38,227 bases of DNA from Omnitrophica bacterium GWA2_41_15. Lineage in GTDB: Bacteria > Omnitrophota > Gorgyraeia > Gygaellales > Profunditerraquicolaceae. Location: contig CAKKSP010000029.1 of the NCBI GenBank assembly GCA_919902045.1, positions 1-38,227 of the forward strand, given 5' to 3'. Below the pieces are notes generated by a model, which was not told the DNA's origin, made no database searches, and saw only the letters and a list, made by a program, of their open reading frames with translations. The translations under genes were made by a program, and so were the position numbers. This document shows, piece after piece, positions 1-11,020 of the stretch (its first letter is position 1; each line of letters begins with the position of its first letter).

Positions 1-1136
1 AAATTTTTTAATTCGGTAATATCTTTTAATACGTGCACTACCCCGCTAAAATTTCCATTTTCGCTAAATACCGGAGACGCAGAAACAAGCAGGTACTTGT
101 TATTCGGCGGATCATAAATTTCCTGAACATGGGAAAGCCTATCCTTTTTTGAAAGCGCGAACGGGCATTCCGGAATCGGTAAATCCATTTTATGTATTAT
201 ATTATAACACTTTTTATCGATTACATCTTCCGGCTTTACCTTAAAATATTGGCAGAACGCCTGATTCACTTTCATGATATTTGAATTTTCATCATGGAGA
301 GATACCGGATCAGTAATGGCATCGAAAGTCTTCTGCCATTGTTTTGAAGCACGCGAACATTCATCTTCTGCCAGTTTGCGCGCGGTAATGTCTACTACTA
401 AAATCAAGGCTCCGATATAATTTCCTTGAATTCCCTTAAGCGGGCTGATATCGGTTATCCCCCAGAAATTCGAACCGTTTTTACGCTTAAAACAAAGGTC
501 ATAACTACCTTTTTGCCCACGTATACATTTGTTTAAACAAGCTTTAAATATATCTTGAGAACCTTCGGCAATAAAATTAATTACGGGATTGGATAAAATT
601 TCAAGCGCCCCCCACCTAAGCAGGTCAGCCATGCGTTGGTTAACAAAAGAAACAACGCCTTCGCTATCAATAATCCATATCCCTTCCTGGGAATTATCCA
701 CTATCTGACGGTAACGTTCCTGGCTTTGCCAAAGCATATCTTCGGTGCGCTTACGCTCAATAGCATAATTAATCGCCCGCGACAAAAGTACATTTGAAAA
801 CTCCCCCTTAACAATATAATCCTGTGCTCCGTGTTTAATCGCCTCTAAGCCCATTTCTTCATTAGATAACGATGTTAATATTATAATGGGAATTTTTTTA
901 ACCATATCATGAAGCTTCTTAAAAGAAACAAAACCGTTTGAATCCGGAAGGAACAAATCAAGCAGCACTATATCAAAAGGATGCTGCCCCAAGAACTCAA
1001 CAGCCTCCTTAAGAGTCTTGGCATTTGTAACTTCCAGGTTTAAACTTTCACTGCGCATCTGCTTTAAGGTTTCTTCTATAAGCCGCACATCCCCGGGATT
1101 ATCCTCGATAAACAAAACTTTTTTTATGTTTTCCAT
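1..1136 (-). CDS. Receiver-PAS-PAS signalling protein (probable hybrid histidine kinase), C-terminus beyond window
   Basis: I translated this by hand from the ATG at 1136; the frame stays open for 378 codons to the window edge, so the C-terminus (probably a kinase domain) is missing. Residues 1-125 form a CheY-like receiver: acidic pair E11/D12, phospho-acceptor D60 in VLLDLFLP, T88 and K110. A PAS domain follows at about 140-255 (RYRQIVDNSQEGIWIID) and a second at about 268-375. The second PAS carries C310, H315 and C324-P325, the same C-x4-H-x8-C-P spacing as PAS domains in the kinases at 1629-3722 and 34978-37221. The start sits 15 bases after the stop of the upstream receiver gene and has a GAGG ribosome site. 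The signal sensed is unknown. Confidence 0.85.
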   Translation of the reverse strand, partial: MENIKKVLFIEDNPGDVRLIEETLKQMRSESLNLEVTNAKTLKEAVEFLGQHPFDIVLLDLFLPDSNGFVSFKKLHDMVKKIPIIILTSLSNEEMGLEAIKHGAQDYIVKGEFSNVLLSRAINYAIERKRTEDMLWQSQERYRQIVDNSQEGIWIIDSEGVVSFVNQRMADLLRWGALEILSNPVINFIAEGSQDIFKACLNKCIRGQKGSYDLCFKRKNGSNFWGITDISPLKGIQGNYIGALILVVDITARKLAEDECSRASKQWQKTFDAITDPVSLHDENSNIMKVNQAFCQYFKVKPEDVIDKKCYNIIHKMDLPIPECPFALSKKDRLSHVQEIYDPPNNKYLLVSASPVFSENGNFSGVVHVLKDITELKN

Positions 1137-1151
1137 GTTTTTCTTACCTCA

Positions 1152-1574
1152 TCACCCTTTCGCTAAAGAAACTTCTTTTATCCAAAACATATAGATACAC
1201 TTTACCAGTTCAAAAAGCCGGTTTAAATCTATGGGTTTAACTAAGTAGGCATTGGCATGCATAGAATAAGCCATACAAATATCTTCTTTGCGCTCTGAAA
1301 CGCTAAGCACTACTACTGGAATATGCAATAATAACGGATCAGATTTAATTTCTTTAAGAATTTCTATCCCGCCTTTTTCCGGAAGATTAAGATCAAGCAG
1401 TATGATTTCAGGCGATTTACTATCGCTATATTTACCCTTATGCCGTAAATAATTAAGGACATCAGCACCTTCGTTTAAGATTTTTAATTCTACCATAAGC
1501 TTAGTTTCTTTAAAAGCCTCTTCAAGAAGCCCGGCGTCTCCACGGTTATCTTCTATGACTAGTATTTGCGGCAT
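1152..1574 (-). CDS. Stand-alone response regulator, Rcp1-like receiver
   Basis: A 140-residue single receiver domain with no output domain. The acidic pocket is E8/D9, the predicted phosphorylation site is D61 in LLDLNLP, the switch serine is S91 and the conserved lysine is K113 in LVKPID. The RGDAGLLEEAF start and the long beta3-alpha3 segment match the Rcp1 subfamily, which normally partners phytochrome-like kinases with a SHDLKEPLR H-box. The gene just upstream (1629-3722) is exactly such a kinase, so it is the likely phosphodonor. The start has the ribosome site AGGTAGG. A 16-bp hairpin separates the two genes. Confidence 0.9.
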   Translation of the reverse strand: MPQILVIEDNRGDAGLLEEAFKETKLMVELKILNEGADVLNYLRHKGKYSDSKSPEIILLDLNLPEKGGIEILKEIKSDPLLLHIPVVVLSVSERKEDICMAYSMHANAYLVKPIDLNRLFELVKCIYMFWIKEVSLAKG

Positions 1575-1588
1575 AAAACCTACCTTCT

Positions 1589-1626
1589 TCGACCTACGCG
1601 GTCGAAAATCCGACCGCGTAGGTCGA
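1589..1626. repeat. Perfect 16-bp inverted repeat between kinase and receiver genes
   Basis: The arms TCGACCTACGCGGTCG (1589-1604) and CGACCGCGTAGGTCGA (1611-1626) are perfectly complementary around a 6-base loop. The sequence is much richer in G and C than its surroundings. On the minus strand it begins two bases after the kinase stop codon and ends just before the receiver's ribosome site. No T-run follows, so it is not a typical intrinsic terminator. It could be an mRNA stability or attenuation hairpin, or a mobile palindromic unit. Confidence 0.8.
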
Positions 1627-1628
1627 GT

Positions 1629-3722
1629 TTAGTTTGCTGGCAACTTAGGGATAGAAAAATAAAATGTTGCCCCTTTAGCTATTTCTGACTCTGCCCAAAT
1701 TTTACCACCGTGGCGTTCAACAATTTTTTTACAAATAGAGAGGCCTATTCCTGTACCCGGATAATCACGAGAATGCAACCGCTTAAAAACATCAAAGATT
1801 TCCGATTTATGCTTCGGATCAAAACCTACACCGTTATCCTTGACTAAAAAAACCCACTCCCGCTCTTCCTCTCTCACACTAATATGTACTCTCGGCGTTT
1901 CATGAGAACGAAACTTTACTGAATTGCCGATTAAATTTTGAAAAAGCCTTATAAGCTGCACTGCGTCTACCCAAACCATCGGAAGAAGATCGTAAGTAAC
2001 CAAGGCCTTACTCTCATTAATAGAAACCTTTAAATTAAATATTGCCTGCTCAAGCACGTCTGAAGCATTAAGATGCTCAAAAATAACTTTACCTAAACTT
2101 ACTTGAGAATAATCCATAAGCCCGTTAATCATAGCCTGCATCCGGCTTGCCCCATCTACAGCGTAATAAATAAACTCTTTGGCATCTTTATCAAGTTTAT
2201 CCTGGTAACGCCGGTCAAGCAGTTGCAAATAACTTGCTATCATCCTTAACGGCTCTTTAAGATCATGGGAAATAACAAAAGCAAAACGCTCAAGTTCGGC
2301 ATTAGAACGGCTAAGTTCCTGGCTTTTTTTAAAAAGCTCCTCGGATACTTTACGCGCTTCAGTCACATCCTCTCCTGAGGTCAAAAGCAAAATAATATCT
2401 CCTGAACTATTTCTTATATATGTATTATACCAGGCAATTAATCGTTCCTGCCCGTCTTTCCTGATAACTGGGTTCTCAAAATACTCCACTTCTTGCACAT
2501 CACCGGACATAATTTTCCGAAAAACACCCCTGACATCCTGCCTGAACTTTTCCGGAATAAAATGATCTATCCAGTTTTTACCAATAGCCTCTTCTTCAGT
2601 GCAACCTAATATTTCAAGCCCCTTCTTATTAATCAAAACTACGTTGGCATCTTTATCAAGAACTAATATCATTACCCTGACTATATCCAGATAATGCTGT
2701 GCCCTTTCTTTTTCTTCCCGTAGTTTTTTTTCCAAAACTATACTTTCTGTAACATTACGCACATGCTCAATAACTCCGGAAATCTTGCCAGTTAACGAAT
2801 TACGGTAAGGAAGCGCAAAAACCTCAAACCATCCTCTTAATTCGCCGTCAGGGCCTTCATGTTTGATTAATTCACGGCATGGCGTTCCGCTTAACAGGGC
2901 TTTTGTGGTTGGGCAAACCTTGCAGGGCTGATTAATACCATGATAAACCTCGAAACATTTTTTTCCCTCTAATGGCAAAACGTGGCTATACCATTTGTTC
3001 ATTGCCGGATTTACGCTTAAAATATTATATTCCTTATCCAAAACACTTATCCCGTCTTGTATACTCTCAAAGACCCCGCGTAAAAATTGATCTTTTAAAA
3101 GGATCTCTACTGCCTGTTTGCGCATCAGCACCAATAAGTTACGCGCCTCTTCATAGGAACGCTCTTGTTCTTTTTTGCGGTGCACCGCTGTTATGCCATA
3201 GACTAATTCATCGGCTAATTCGCGTAAGAAAACAATCTCTTCTTCATTAAAAGAATTTTCTTCTTTTCCCGCTACGGTCAAAACACCTAAAATTTGCTTT
3301 TCTCCTATTAATGGAATCGATAGCAAAGAAGAACAACCTGTCCTTTGCATTGCATCTCCCAACAAAGAAGAATAAGGTGAATTTTTAAGCTCATTAACCA
3401 CAACATGGCTTTTCTGCTGCAAAGCAATTTGCCATGGCCAAGGATTACCTGGATTATCATTCTTCCAAAGTTTTTCTTGTTCCTGTAAACAGATTTCTGC
3501 GCAGCCAAAAGAAGCTACTATGCTTATGCACTCCGGCTCAAGGCTTTTTCTCATCCCCACCCAAGCAGTACAATATCCCCCAAATTCAACAATCTGCTGG
3601 CAGCAGTTATTCAAAAGCTGAACTTCCTCCTGCGCCTCAATAATAGCCTTACCGATTCTGCGCAACAACTCAAGCCTGCGCTTAATTGCGGCAATCGCAA
3701 TATGCTGCGTATCTGCTTCCAT
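1629..3722 (-). CDS. GAF-PAS-PAS sensor histidine kinase
   Basis: A 697-residue cytosolic kinase with no evident membrane segment. An N-terminal GAF-like domain (about 15-180) is followed by a cysteine-containing PAS (about 210-325), a second PAS (about 342-455), a phosphoacceptor helix with H486 in FVISHDLKEPLR, and an HATPase domain with the N-box near N596-N600, DNGVGFD at 629-635 and GTGIGLS at 656. The H-box type is the one typically paired with Rcp1-like receivers, and such a receiver is the next gene. The first PAS contains C256, H261, C267 and C270-P271. The gene starts 13 bases after atpC, so it may be co-transcribed with the ATP synthase genes. The ligand is unknown. Confidence 0.92.
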   Translation of the reverse strand: MEADTQHIAIAAIKRRLELLRRIGKAIIEAQEEVQLLNNCCQQIVEFGGYCTAWVGMRKSLEPECISIVASFGCAEICLQEQEKLWKNDNPGNPWPWQIALQQKSHVVVNELKNSPYSSLLGDAMQRTGCSSLLSIPLIGEKQILGVLTVAGKEENSFNEEEIVFLRELADELVYGITAVHRKKEQERSYEEARNLLVLMRKQAVEILLKDQFLRGVFESIQDGISVLDKEYNILSVNPAMNKWYSHVLPLEGKKCFEVYHGINQPCKVCPTTKALLSGTPCRELIKHEGPDGELRGWFEVFALPYRNSLTGKISGVIEHVRNVTESIVLEKKLREEKERAQHYLDIVRVMILVLDKDANVVLINKKGLEILGCTEEEAIGKNWIDHFIPEKFRQDVRGVFRKIMSGDVQEVEYFENPVIRKDGQERLIAWYNTYIRNSSGDIILLLTSGEDVTEARKVSEELFKKSQELSRSNAELERFAFVISHDLKEPLRMIASYLQLLDRRYQDKLDKDAKEFIYYAVDGASRMQAMINGLMDYSQVSLGKVIFEHLNASDVLEQAIFNLKVSINESKALVTYDLLPMVWVDAVQLIRLFQNLIGNSVKFRSHETPRVHISVREEEREWVFLVKDNGVGFDPKHKSEIFDVFKRLHSRDYPGTGIGLSICKKIVERHGGKIWAESEIAKGATFYFSIPKLPAN

Positions 3723-3735
3723 TAAAAACTCCTTT

Positions 3736-3987
3736 TTACTTAGTAAAAATTATTGCCACTCGATTATTTTCTACACGCAAAACTGCTTCAGCGTTGTTTT
3801 TTATAGATTTAAAAATTTCTCCTTTTTTTCTCAACTTAATAACTCCCGGCTTAAGTAAAGAAACAAGCGGGGCATGCCCTGCCTGAATCCCTAACTTTCC
3901 TTCATAAGCCGGAACAATAAGAGATACAACATTCTCTTCAGTTGTAATACGATTAGGTGTAAGCATCTCAATTCTAAAAGTTCGCAT
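3736..3987 (-). CDS. atpC: F-type ATP synthase epsilon subunit, beta-sandwich domain only
   Basis: Last of eight atp genes in standard order. The 83 residues contain the N-terminal beta-sandwich that joins gamma to the c-ring (MLTPNRITTEENVVSLIVPAYEGK, then GIQAGHAPLVSLLKPG). Usual epsilon subunits have about 130-140 residues; the C-terminal two-helix domain, which inhibits ATP hydrolysis in many bacteria, is absent. The frame closes cleanly with TAA and a kinase gene begins 13 bases later, so this looks like a genuinely short form and not a sequencing frameshift. Loss of the helices would be compatible with an enzyme that can run as an ATP-driven pump during fermentation; that is inference. 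Confidence 0.9.
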   Translation of the reverse strand: MRTFRIEMLTPNRITTEENVVSLIVPAYEGKLGIQAGHAPLVSLLKPGVIKLRKKGEIFKSIKNNAEAVLRVENNRVAIIFTK

Positions 3988-3997
3988 ATAAACAAAC

Positions 3998-6228
<2,231 letters not shown>

Positions 6229-6254
<26 letters not shown>

Positions 6255-7752
6255 AAAATGAGTTTAGCGCTAACTGAAGCTTTTGTTCTAATTCAGGCGT
6301 AAGCTCTTTTTTGTTTTCAATTTCGTATTCTATGTCCGGAGCCTGCGCATCTAAATAAGTGAAAAATTTATTTAAAAAGTTTTGGATATTCTCGGTTTTT
6401 AAATCATCAAGAAAACCAGAGGTGCCGGCATAAATAGCTATTACCTGCTTAGCTAAGGACATCGGCTCATACTGTTTCTGCTTTAATAATTCCACCATCC
6501 GCTCACCGCGGGTAATTTGCTTCTTGGCTTCCGGATCAAGTTCAGCGCCAAACTGTGTAAATGCCGCTAACTCTCTGTATTGAGCTAAATTAATCCTTAA
6601 CTGTAATGCCACCTGACGCATCGCCTTAGTTTGAGCTTTACCTCCGACGCGAGATACAGAAAGGCCCACATTCACCGCAGGCCTTACCCCGGCATAAAAA
6701 AGATCGCTTTCTAAGTATATCTGTCCGTCAGTAATAGAAATAACGTTAGTGGGAATATACCCTGATATATCTCCTGATTGCGTTTCTACTATCGGAAGCG
6801 CAGTAAGAGACCCTCCCCCTAACCTGCTATGCATCTTTGCTCCGCGCTCAAGAAGCCGGGCATGCAAATAAAAAATATCTCCCGGATACGCTTCTCTTCC
6901 AGGAGGACGCCTAAGCAATAACGAAAGCTGCCGGTAAGCTTGCGCGTGCTTTGTCAGGTCATCGTAAATAATAAGCGCGTGTTTCCCTGAATACATAAAC
7001 TCTTCGGCAATGGCACACCCAGCATAAGGAGCAAGATATTGCAGCGACGCAGAAGCCCGCGCAGAAGCTGTGACAATGGTAGTATATTCCATAGCTTGGT
7101 ATTTTTCTAAAGTGTTTGCCACACTAACAATAGTAGACATCTTCTGTCCGATAGCTACATAAACACAGTAAACTCCTTTGCCGCGTTGGTTAATAATGGT
7201 ATCGATGGCAATGGCAGTCTTACCGGTCTGGCGGTCTCCGATAATAAGTTCACGCTGGCCCCTTCCAATAGGAATCATAGAATCAATTGCTTTGATCCCG
7301 GTTTCAAGCGGCTCTTTTACCGGCTCACGCTCTGTAACTCCCGGTGAATGGGCTTGCACAGGCCTAAATTTTTCAGAAGTTATTGGGCCGCGGCCGTCAC
7401 GTGGAAAACCCAAAGCATTAACAACTCTTCCTACTAACTCTTGGCCAACCGGTACCTGCACAATTCTACCGGTACGTTTTACAATATCTCCTTCTTTGAT
7501 CAATCTGTCGGGAATATCCGAACCAAAGATTACTGCGCCCACGCTATCTTCTTCAAGGCTTAAAACCATTCCTACTACTCCGTCGCCAAATTCTACCAGC
7601 TCCCCCAGCATAACATCATCCAACCCATAAATGCGCGCAATCGCATCCCCTACCTGGATAACGCGGCCGACTGATTCCGTGCGTAAGCGGCTGCGGTATT
7701 TTTCCAGTTCCTGCCTTATTACTGAAGTGATTTCTTCGGGGCGTATTTCCAT
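6229..7752 (-). CDS. atpA: F-type ATP synthase alpha subunit
   Basis: Regulatory, nucleotide-binding alpha subunit, 507 residues. The P-loop GDRQTGKT is at 172-179. Other hallmarks are [15 protein letters not shown], the [18 protein letters not shown] segment and [14 protein letters not shown] before the C-terminal helical bundle. It begins one base after atpH and overlaps atpG by 26 bases. No missing key residue was seen. Confidence 0.98.
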
Positions 7753-7753
7753 C

Positions 7754-8302
7754 TTAATAAAATTTCTTTAATTCCCGCAACTTTTCTCTTGCTTCTTCAA
7801 TGCGCTTGCGCACAGAACCGTCTATAATCATACTTCCGATTACTACCTGTACTCCCCCTAAAAGTGTAGGGTCAAGTTCAAGATAAAGATTTAATTTTTT
7901 ATTTAATGCTGTTTCAAGGCCGGTTTTAAGTTTCTGAATTACTTCAAGCTCAAGAGGATAAGTAGTCTTAAGTAAAGCGTTTTGCGCCTCCTGATGCGCA
8001 TAATTTTCCCGGATGTAATCGGCAATTTCAACTAACAGATTTACCCGCCTATTCTCTAAAAGTAAAAAAAGAAAATTCCTGAATTCCAGGGAAAAACTAC
8101 TAGAAAATACTTTTTCAATAAAATCCCTCTTCTCCTGGGAAGTAAACTCGGGGCTGATAAAAAAAGAAAAAAGGCCGGGCTCTTTTTCCACAAGCAGTTT
8201 AGAGGATTTAAACTCACCGACTATCTGTTCGGCTTCCTGGTAAAAACGCGCAAAATTAAAATACGCATCAGCATATCTTCTGGCTATAATTTTTTCTTTC
8301 AT
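7754..8302 (-). CDS. atpH: F-type ATP synthase delta subunit
   Basis: Peripheral-stalk delta subunit (OSCP family), 182 residues, normal length. The N-terminus [13 protein letters not shown] matches the family's RYAxALxxxA start. The C-terminal half contains the [20 protein letters not shown] motif and ends [18 protein letters not shown], like other deltas. Its ATG overlaps the atpF stop (ATGA), and atpA follows after one base. Confidence 0.94.
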   Translation of the reverse strand: MKEKIIARRYADAYFNFARFYQEAEQIVGEFKSSKLLVEKEPGLFSFFISPEFTSQEKRDFIEKVFSSSFSLEFRNFLFLLLENRRVNLLVEIADYIRENYAHQEAQNALLKTTYPLELEVIQKLKTGLETALNKKLNLYLELDPTLLGGVQVVIGSMIIDGSVRKRIEEAREKLRELKKFY

Positions 8303-8796
8303 GAAATATTTTTAAGTTTATCCAAGAAAGTATCTACTACCTTACGATCATCTTCTTCGGTCAACCTCTCTTCTACAAGATAAGCCATAGCATCAAGCGT
8401 AAGGCCAGAAATATCGTCGCGTAATTCTTCTTTGGCTTTCAATATCTCTATACTGATCTGGGCTTTAGCATCATTAACTAAGCCAAAAGCATCTTCCTGA
8501 GCTTTACGATGGATTTCCCTAGACATGCGTTGGCTTTCCATAATTGCTTCCTGGATTTTACGCCTGCCCTCTATATCGGAAGATGCCATCTTCTCTTTAA
8601 ATTCAGCTTCAAGCATCTTAGCCAAACTAAGCGCGTCTTGTGTTTGTTTTATTTGACCAGATATATTATCCCTGCGCGTATCAAGCAGTTGTAAAAAAGG
8701 TTTCCAAAGAAAAATCCTAAGTAGTATCACAAGCAAAATAAAAGTAGCTGCCTGAGCAATAACCTCCTGCCAGGTTAGAGAAGAAAATATTTCCAT
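8299..8796 (-). CDS. atpF: F-type ATP synthase b subunit
   Basis: Peripheral-stalk b subunit, 165 residues. One N-terminal membrane helix (about 12-31, AATFILLVILLRIFLW) is followed by the conserved KPFLQLLDTRRDNI and a long charged helix that would form the dimeric stalk. Only one b gene is present, so a homodimer is expected. It sits between atpE (one base upstream) and atpH (ATGA overlap downstream). Confidence 0.95.
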   Translation of the reverse strand: MEIFSSLTWQEVIAQAATFILLVILLRIFLWKPFLQLLDTRRDNISGQIKQTQDALSLAKMLEAEFKEKMASSDIEGRRKIQEAIMESQRMSREIHRKAQEDAFGLVNDAKAQISIEILKAKEELRDDISGLTLDAMAYLVEERLTEEDDRKVVDTFLDKLKNIS

Positions 8797-8797
8797 T

Positions 8798-9028
8798 TCA
8801 GATCTTTTTAGCTAGGATATTTGCAAATAATAAAGCATAAATTGTCAGGGCTTCAATAAACGCACACCCTAATAGCAAAGCGATAATAATCTTGTTTGCT
8901 GCTTCCGGCTGACGGCTGGTTGCATCCATTGCAGAAGACACTGCTTTTCCAAGCCCAAATGCCGATCCAATTGCTGTTAAAGCAACTGTCAAAGGTAATG
9001 TTATTGCCAGCACAATCTTATAATCCAT
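8798..9028 (-). CDS. atpE: F-type ATP synthase c subunit
   Basis: A 76-residue two-helix proteolipid of the c-ring. Helix 1 carries GSAFGLGKAVSSAMDA, the polar loop is SRQPEA, and helix 2 has the ion-binding Glu in CAFIEALTIYALLFAN. The residues after the Glu are Ala-Leu-Thr, as in chloroplast c subunits; Na+-type rings usually have Ser or Thr directly after the Glu, so proton coupling is more likely. Ring size cannot be read from sequence. A strong ribosome site, AGGGAGG, precedes the ATG. Confidence 0.96.
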   Translation of the reverse strand: MDYKIVLAITLPLTVALTAIGSAFGLGKAVSSAMDATSRQPEAANKIIIALLLGCAFIEALTIYALLFANILAKKI

Positions 9029-9030
9029 TC

Positions 9031-9774
9031 TTATACCTCCCTTTTCTCTTCCGTTTCTCCCAACACCAACGCAAAATACACCATAGTTAAAATCGCAAAA
9101 ACCGCTGCCTGCGCCAAAGCTCCCACGATCACAAGTAACGAACTAAACAAAAATAACGGTACTCCTTTTAAGCCAAGTTGAGCAAATGTTGAAAAAAGTA
9201 ACTCATCCCCCCAGATATTGCTACGTAACCTAAGCGCCAAAGTAAAAGGACGAAGAACCTCGGAAATAATATGTATAAAAAGGATAAAAACCGGGATAAT
9301 GAAAGTCAACATAATAAAACGCGGCATTTTTCCAAAAAAATGCCAGGCATACAGCTTTACTCCCAGTTCTTTAAAACCCGCGTATTGCACATAGAAAAAT
9401 ACACATAATGAAAGCGCAATGGTTGTAGAAAGATTCGCAGTCGGAGATTTACATAAAGGCAGGACCCCAATCAGGTTTAAAACTGCGACGTAAATAAAAA
9501 GCGTGCCGACAAAAGGAAGGTATTTGCGCCCTCTTGGGCCTGCGACTGCTTGCATTAGTTCATCTGCATAAGAAACAAAGCTTTCTAAAACTGCCTGTAG
9601 CCGGCCGGGAATCTGTTTTATTTTTTTTTGCGCAAAAAAAATGATTATAAAAAGCGCTGCCGCCGCAAGCATTGCAAAAAAAACATCCTGCCAAAAGTAT
9701 AAAAAATCAAACAGAGGCATTAAAGGGAACTTTTTATGTAAAAGATAAAAAATAGTTGGCAGCTCTTCGCTCAT
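9031..9774 (-). CDS. atpB: F-type ATP synthase a subunit
   Basis: Membrane a subunit, 247 residues with about five to six hydrophobic helices. The essential arginine helix appears as LRPFTLALRLRSNIWGDELL (family form LRLFGNMFAGE). The FVGTLFIYVAVLNLIGVLP and PTANLSTTIALSL segments are also typical. It forms the ion half-channels against the c-ring. The ATG overlaps the stop of the upstream receiver-GGDDF gene (ATGA), which couples translation of atpB to that signalling gene. Confidence 0.95.
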   Translation of the reverse strand: MSEELPTIFYLLHKKFPLMPLFDFLYFWQDVFFAMLAAAALFIIIFFAQKKIKQIPGRLQAVLESFVSYADELMQAVAGPRGRKYLPFVGTLFIYVAVLNLIGVLPLCKSPTANLSTTIALSLCVFFYVQYAGFKELGVKLYAWHFFGKMPRFIMLTFIIPVFILFIHIISEVLRPFTLALRLRSNIWGDELLFSTFAQLGLKGVPLFLFSSLLVIVGALAQAAVFAILTMVYFALVLGETEEKREV

Positions 9775-10967
9775 GATAATTTAGCTAATGCGCTTTCTTG
9801 CTGAAAAATCAAAGCCTGTTCCATATCTTCAGCGCTAACAAGGCCCATATCACGTATAACCTCACCTAGCATTACTCCACGTCTCCAGTTGATTTTTAAG
9901 GCTTCATCGAGCTGTTCTGAACTTAAAAGATTTCTTTCAATAAGTATCTGGCCTAACGGTTTATAAGATTGCCTGGGCAGAATGTGGCTCTGGCATACTT
10001 GCGGGCCAAAGATTTCTTTTTCGTTTGAGCCGCTTCTGCGGTCAACCATAAATTTACTTTTTGGGATCGCCTTTAGAAACCCTTTTATCTCTGCAACCCT
10101 GTCGTTTATCTCTACAATACTTTTCACCAGATCATCATGCCTCCTGTTAACAACAGCAATAGATAAACTCATAAACGGGATTTGGCGGCTGGTACGCGCG
10201 CGGTCTTTAGCGACGACAAAACCCTGCTTTTGATCCTGCGCAGAATAATGATACGGCACTAAACGGTCAAAAAATTCTATAAAACTTGAGGCTATTTCCT
10301 TATATTTTTCAATGGAAGTCAAAAAAACAAAATCATCTCCTCCGATATGACCGATGAAATCGTGCGGATTGCCGTAATGCTTTACACAGGTATACAACAG
10401 GTGTGCTACCTGCATAATCACCCGGTCTCCTTTTAAGTAGCCATAGACATCATTAAAATATTTGAAATTATCAATATCTACATAACCGAAAGAAAAACTG
10501 CTTCCCTTCTGAATACGTTCTGTAAGCGCATCTTCCACAATCCTTACACCAGGTAACCCTGTGAGAGGGCTTGAATGAAGGCTGTATTGGGAACGTTTAA
10601 GTGCCATTTCAATTCTAATACGTAAGTCTAAGGGGTCCGGCGGTTTAATAAGATAATCATCAACCCCCTGGCGCACTTCAAGCAGCTGCTGCCTAAGTTG
10701 GCGTTTATTAATAATAGTTATAATGGGAATATAGGCGGTCATGAAATCTTCTTTGAGGAGATGGCAGATTTGCATGTCAGGACGTTTCGCGGATTGGACA
10801 TCAGCGACAATTACATCGGGAGAGGATCTTTTGACTACTTCGATATCAGAAAGCGGGGCTTCGTGAAGAAAAACCTCATAACCCCACCCATCGAAACAAA
10901 AAGTAAGGACGTCTTTGAGGCTTTTATCCGATGAGATAATCAAGATTCTTTTTATTCTCTCGGTCAT
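9771..10967 (-). CDS. Receiver / GGDDF / MshEN-like signalling protein heading the atp operon
   Basis: 398 residues in three parts. Residues 6-122 are a receiver: D56 and K108 are present, but the usual acidic pair reads SSD at 12-14. Residues 130-305 are GGDEF-like (PLTGLPG, DIDNFKYFNDVYG, signature GGDDF at 209-213); no RxxD inhibitory site precedes the signature. Residues 336-390 match the MshEN (type II secretion ATPase N-terminal) fold: two copies of LGxx(I/L)I...L..(E/D)L..AL at L338 and L367, 29 residues apart, which fits the published 24+5 spacing of c-di-GMP-binding MshEN motifs. It may therefore make or sense a cyclic dinucleotide; neither activity is proven. It overlaps atpB by four bases. 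The start is supported by a promoter 8 bases upstream. Confidence 0.9.
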   Translation of the reverse strand: MTERIKRILIISSDKSLKDVLTFCFDGWGYEVFLHEAPLSDIEVVKRSSPDVIVADVQSAKRPDMQICHLLKEDFMTAYIPIITIINKRQLRQQLLEVRQGVDDYLIKPPDPLDLRIRIEMALKRSQYSLHSSPLTGLPGVRIVEDALTERIQKGSSFSFGYVDIDNFKYFNDVYGYLKGDRVIMQVAHLLYTCVKHYGNPHDFIGHIGGDDFVFLTSIEKYKEIASSFIEFFDRLVPYHYSAQDQKQGFVVAKDRARTSRQIPFMSLSIAVVNRRHDDLVKSIVEINDRVAEIKGFLKAIPKSKFMVDRRSGSNEKEIFGPQVCQSHILPRQSYKPLGQILIERNLLSSEQLDEALKINWRRGVMLGEVIRDMGLVSAEDMEQALIFQQESALAKLS

Positions 10968-10968
10968 T

Positions 10969-11003
10969 GTTAAATATTATAAAGCACGGCGAGAAATAGT
11001 AAA
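10969..11003 (-). promoter_or_regulatory. Sigma70-type promoter for the receiver-GGDDF/atp operon, nearly leaderless
   Basis: On the minus strand TTTACT (11003-10998) and a consensus TATAAT (10981-10976) are separated by 16 bases. Transcription would begin near 10969, two bases from the ATG at 10967. There is no Shine-Dalgarno sequence between the box and the ATG, so the mRNA would be leaderless or nearly so. Confidence 0.65.
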
Positions 11004-11020
11004 GGATTTTGTTACAGGCC

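Noticed and set aside
7178-7630. A 150-codon plus-strand open frame
   Set aside because: Antisense to atpA; its Ser/Pro/Thr-rich product is typical of a shadow frame.
8798-9028. Na+-translocating c-ring
   Set aside because: The residue after the ion-binding Glu is Ala, and the helix resembles chloroplast c; the Ser or Thr expected of Na+ types is absent.
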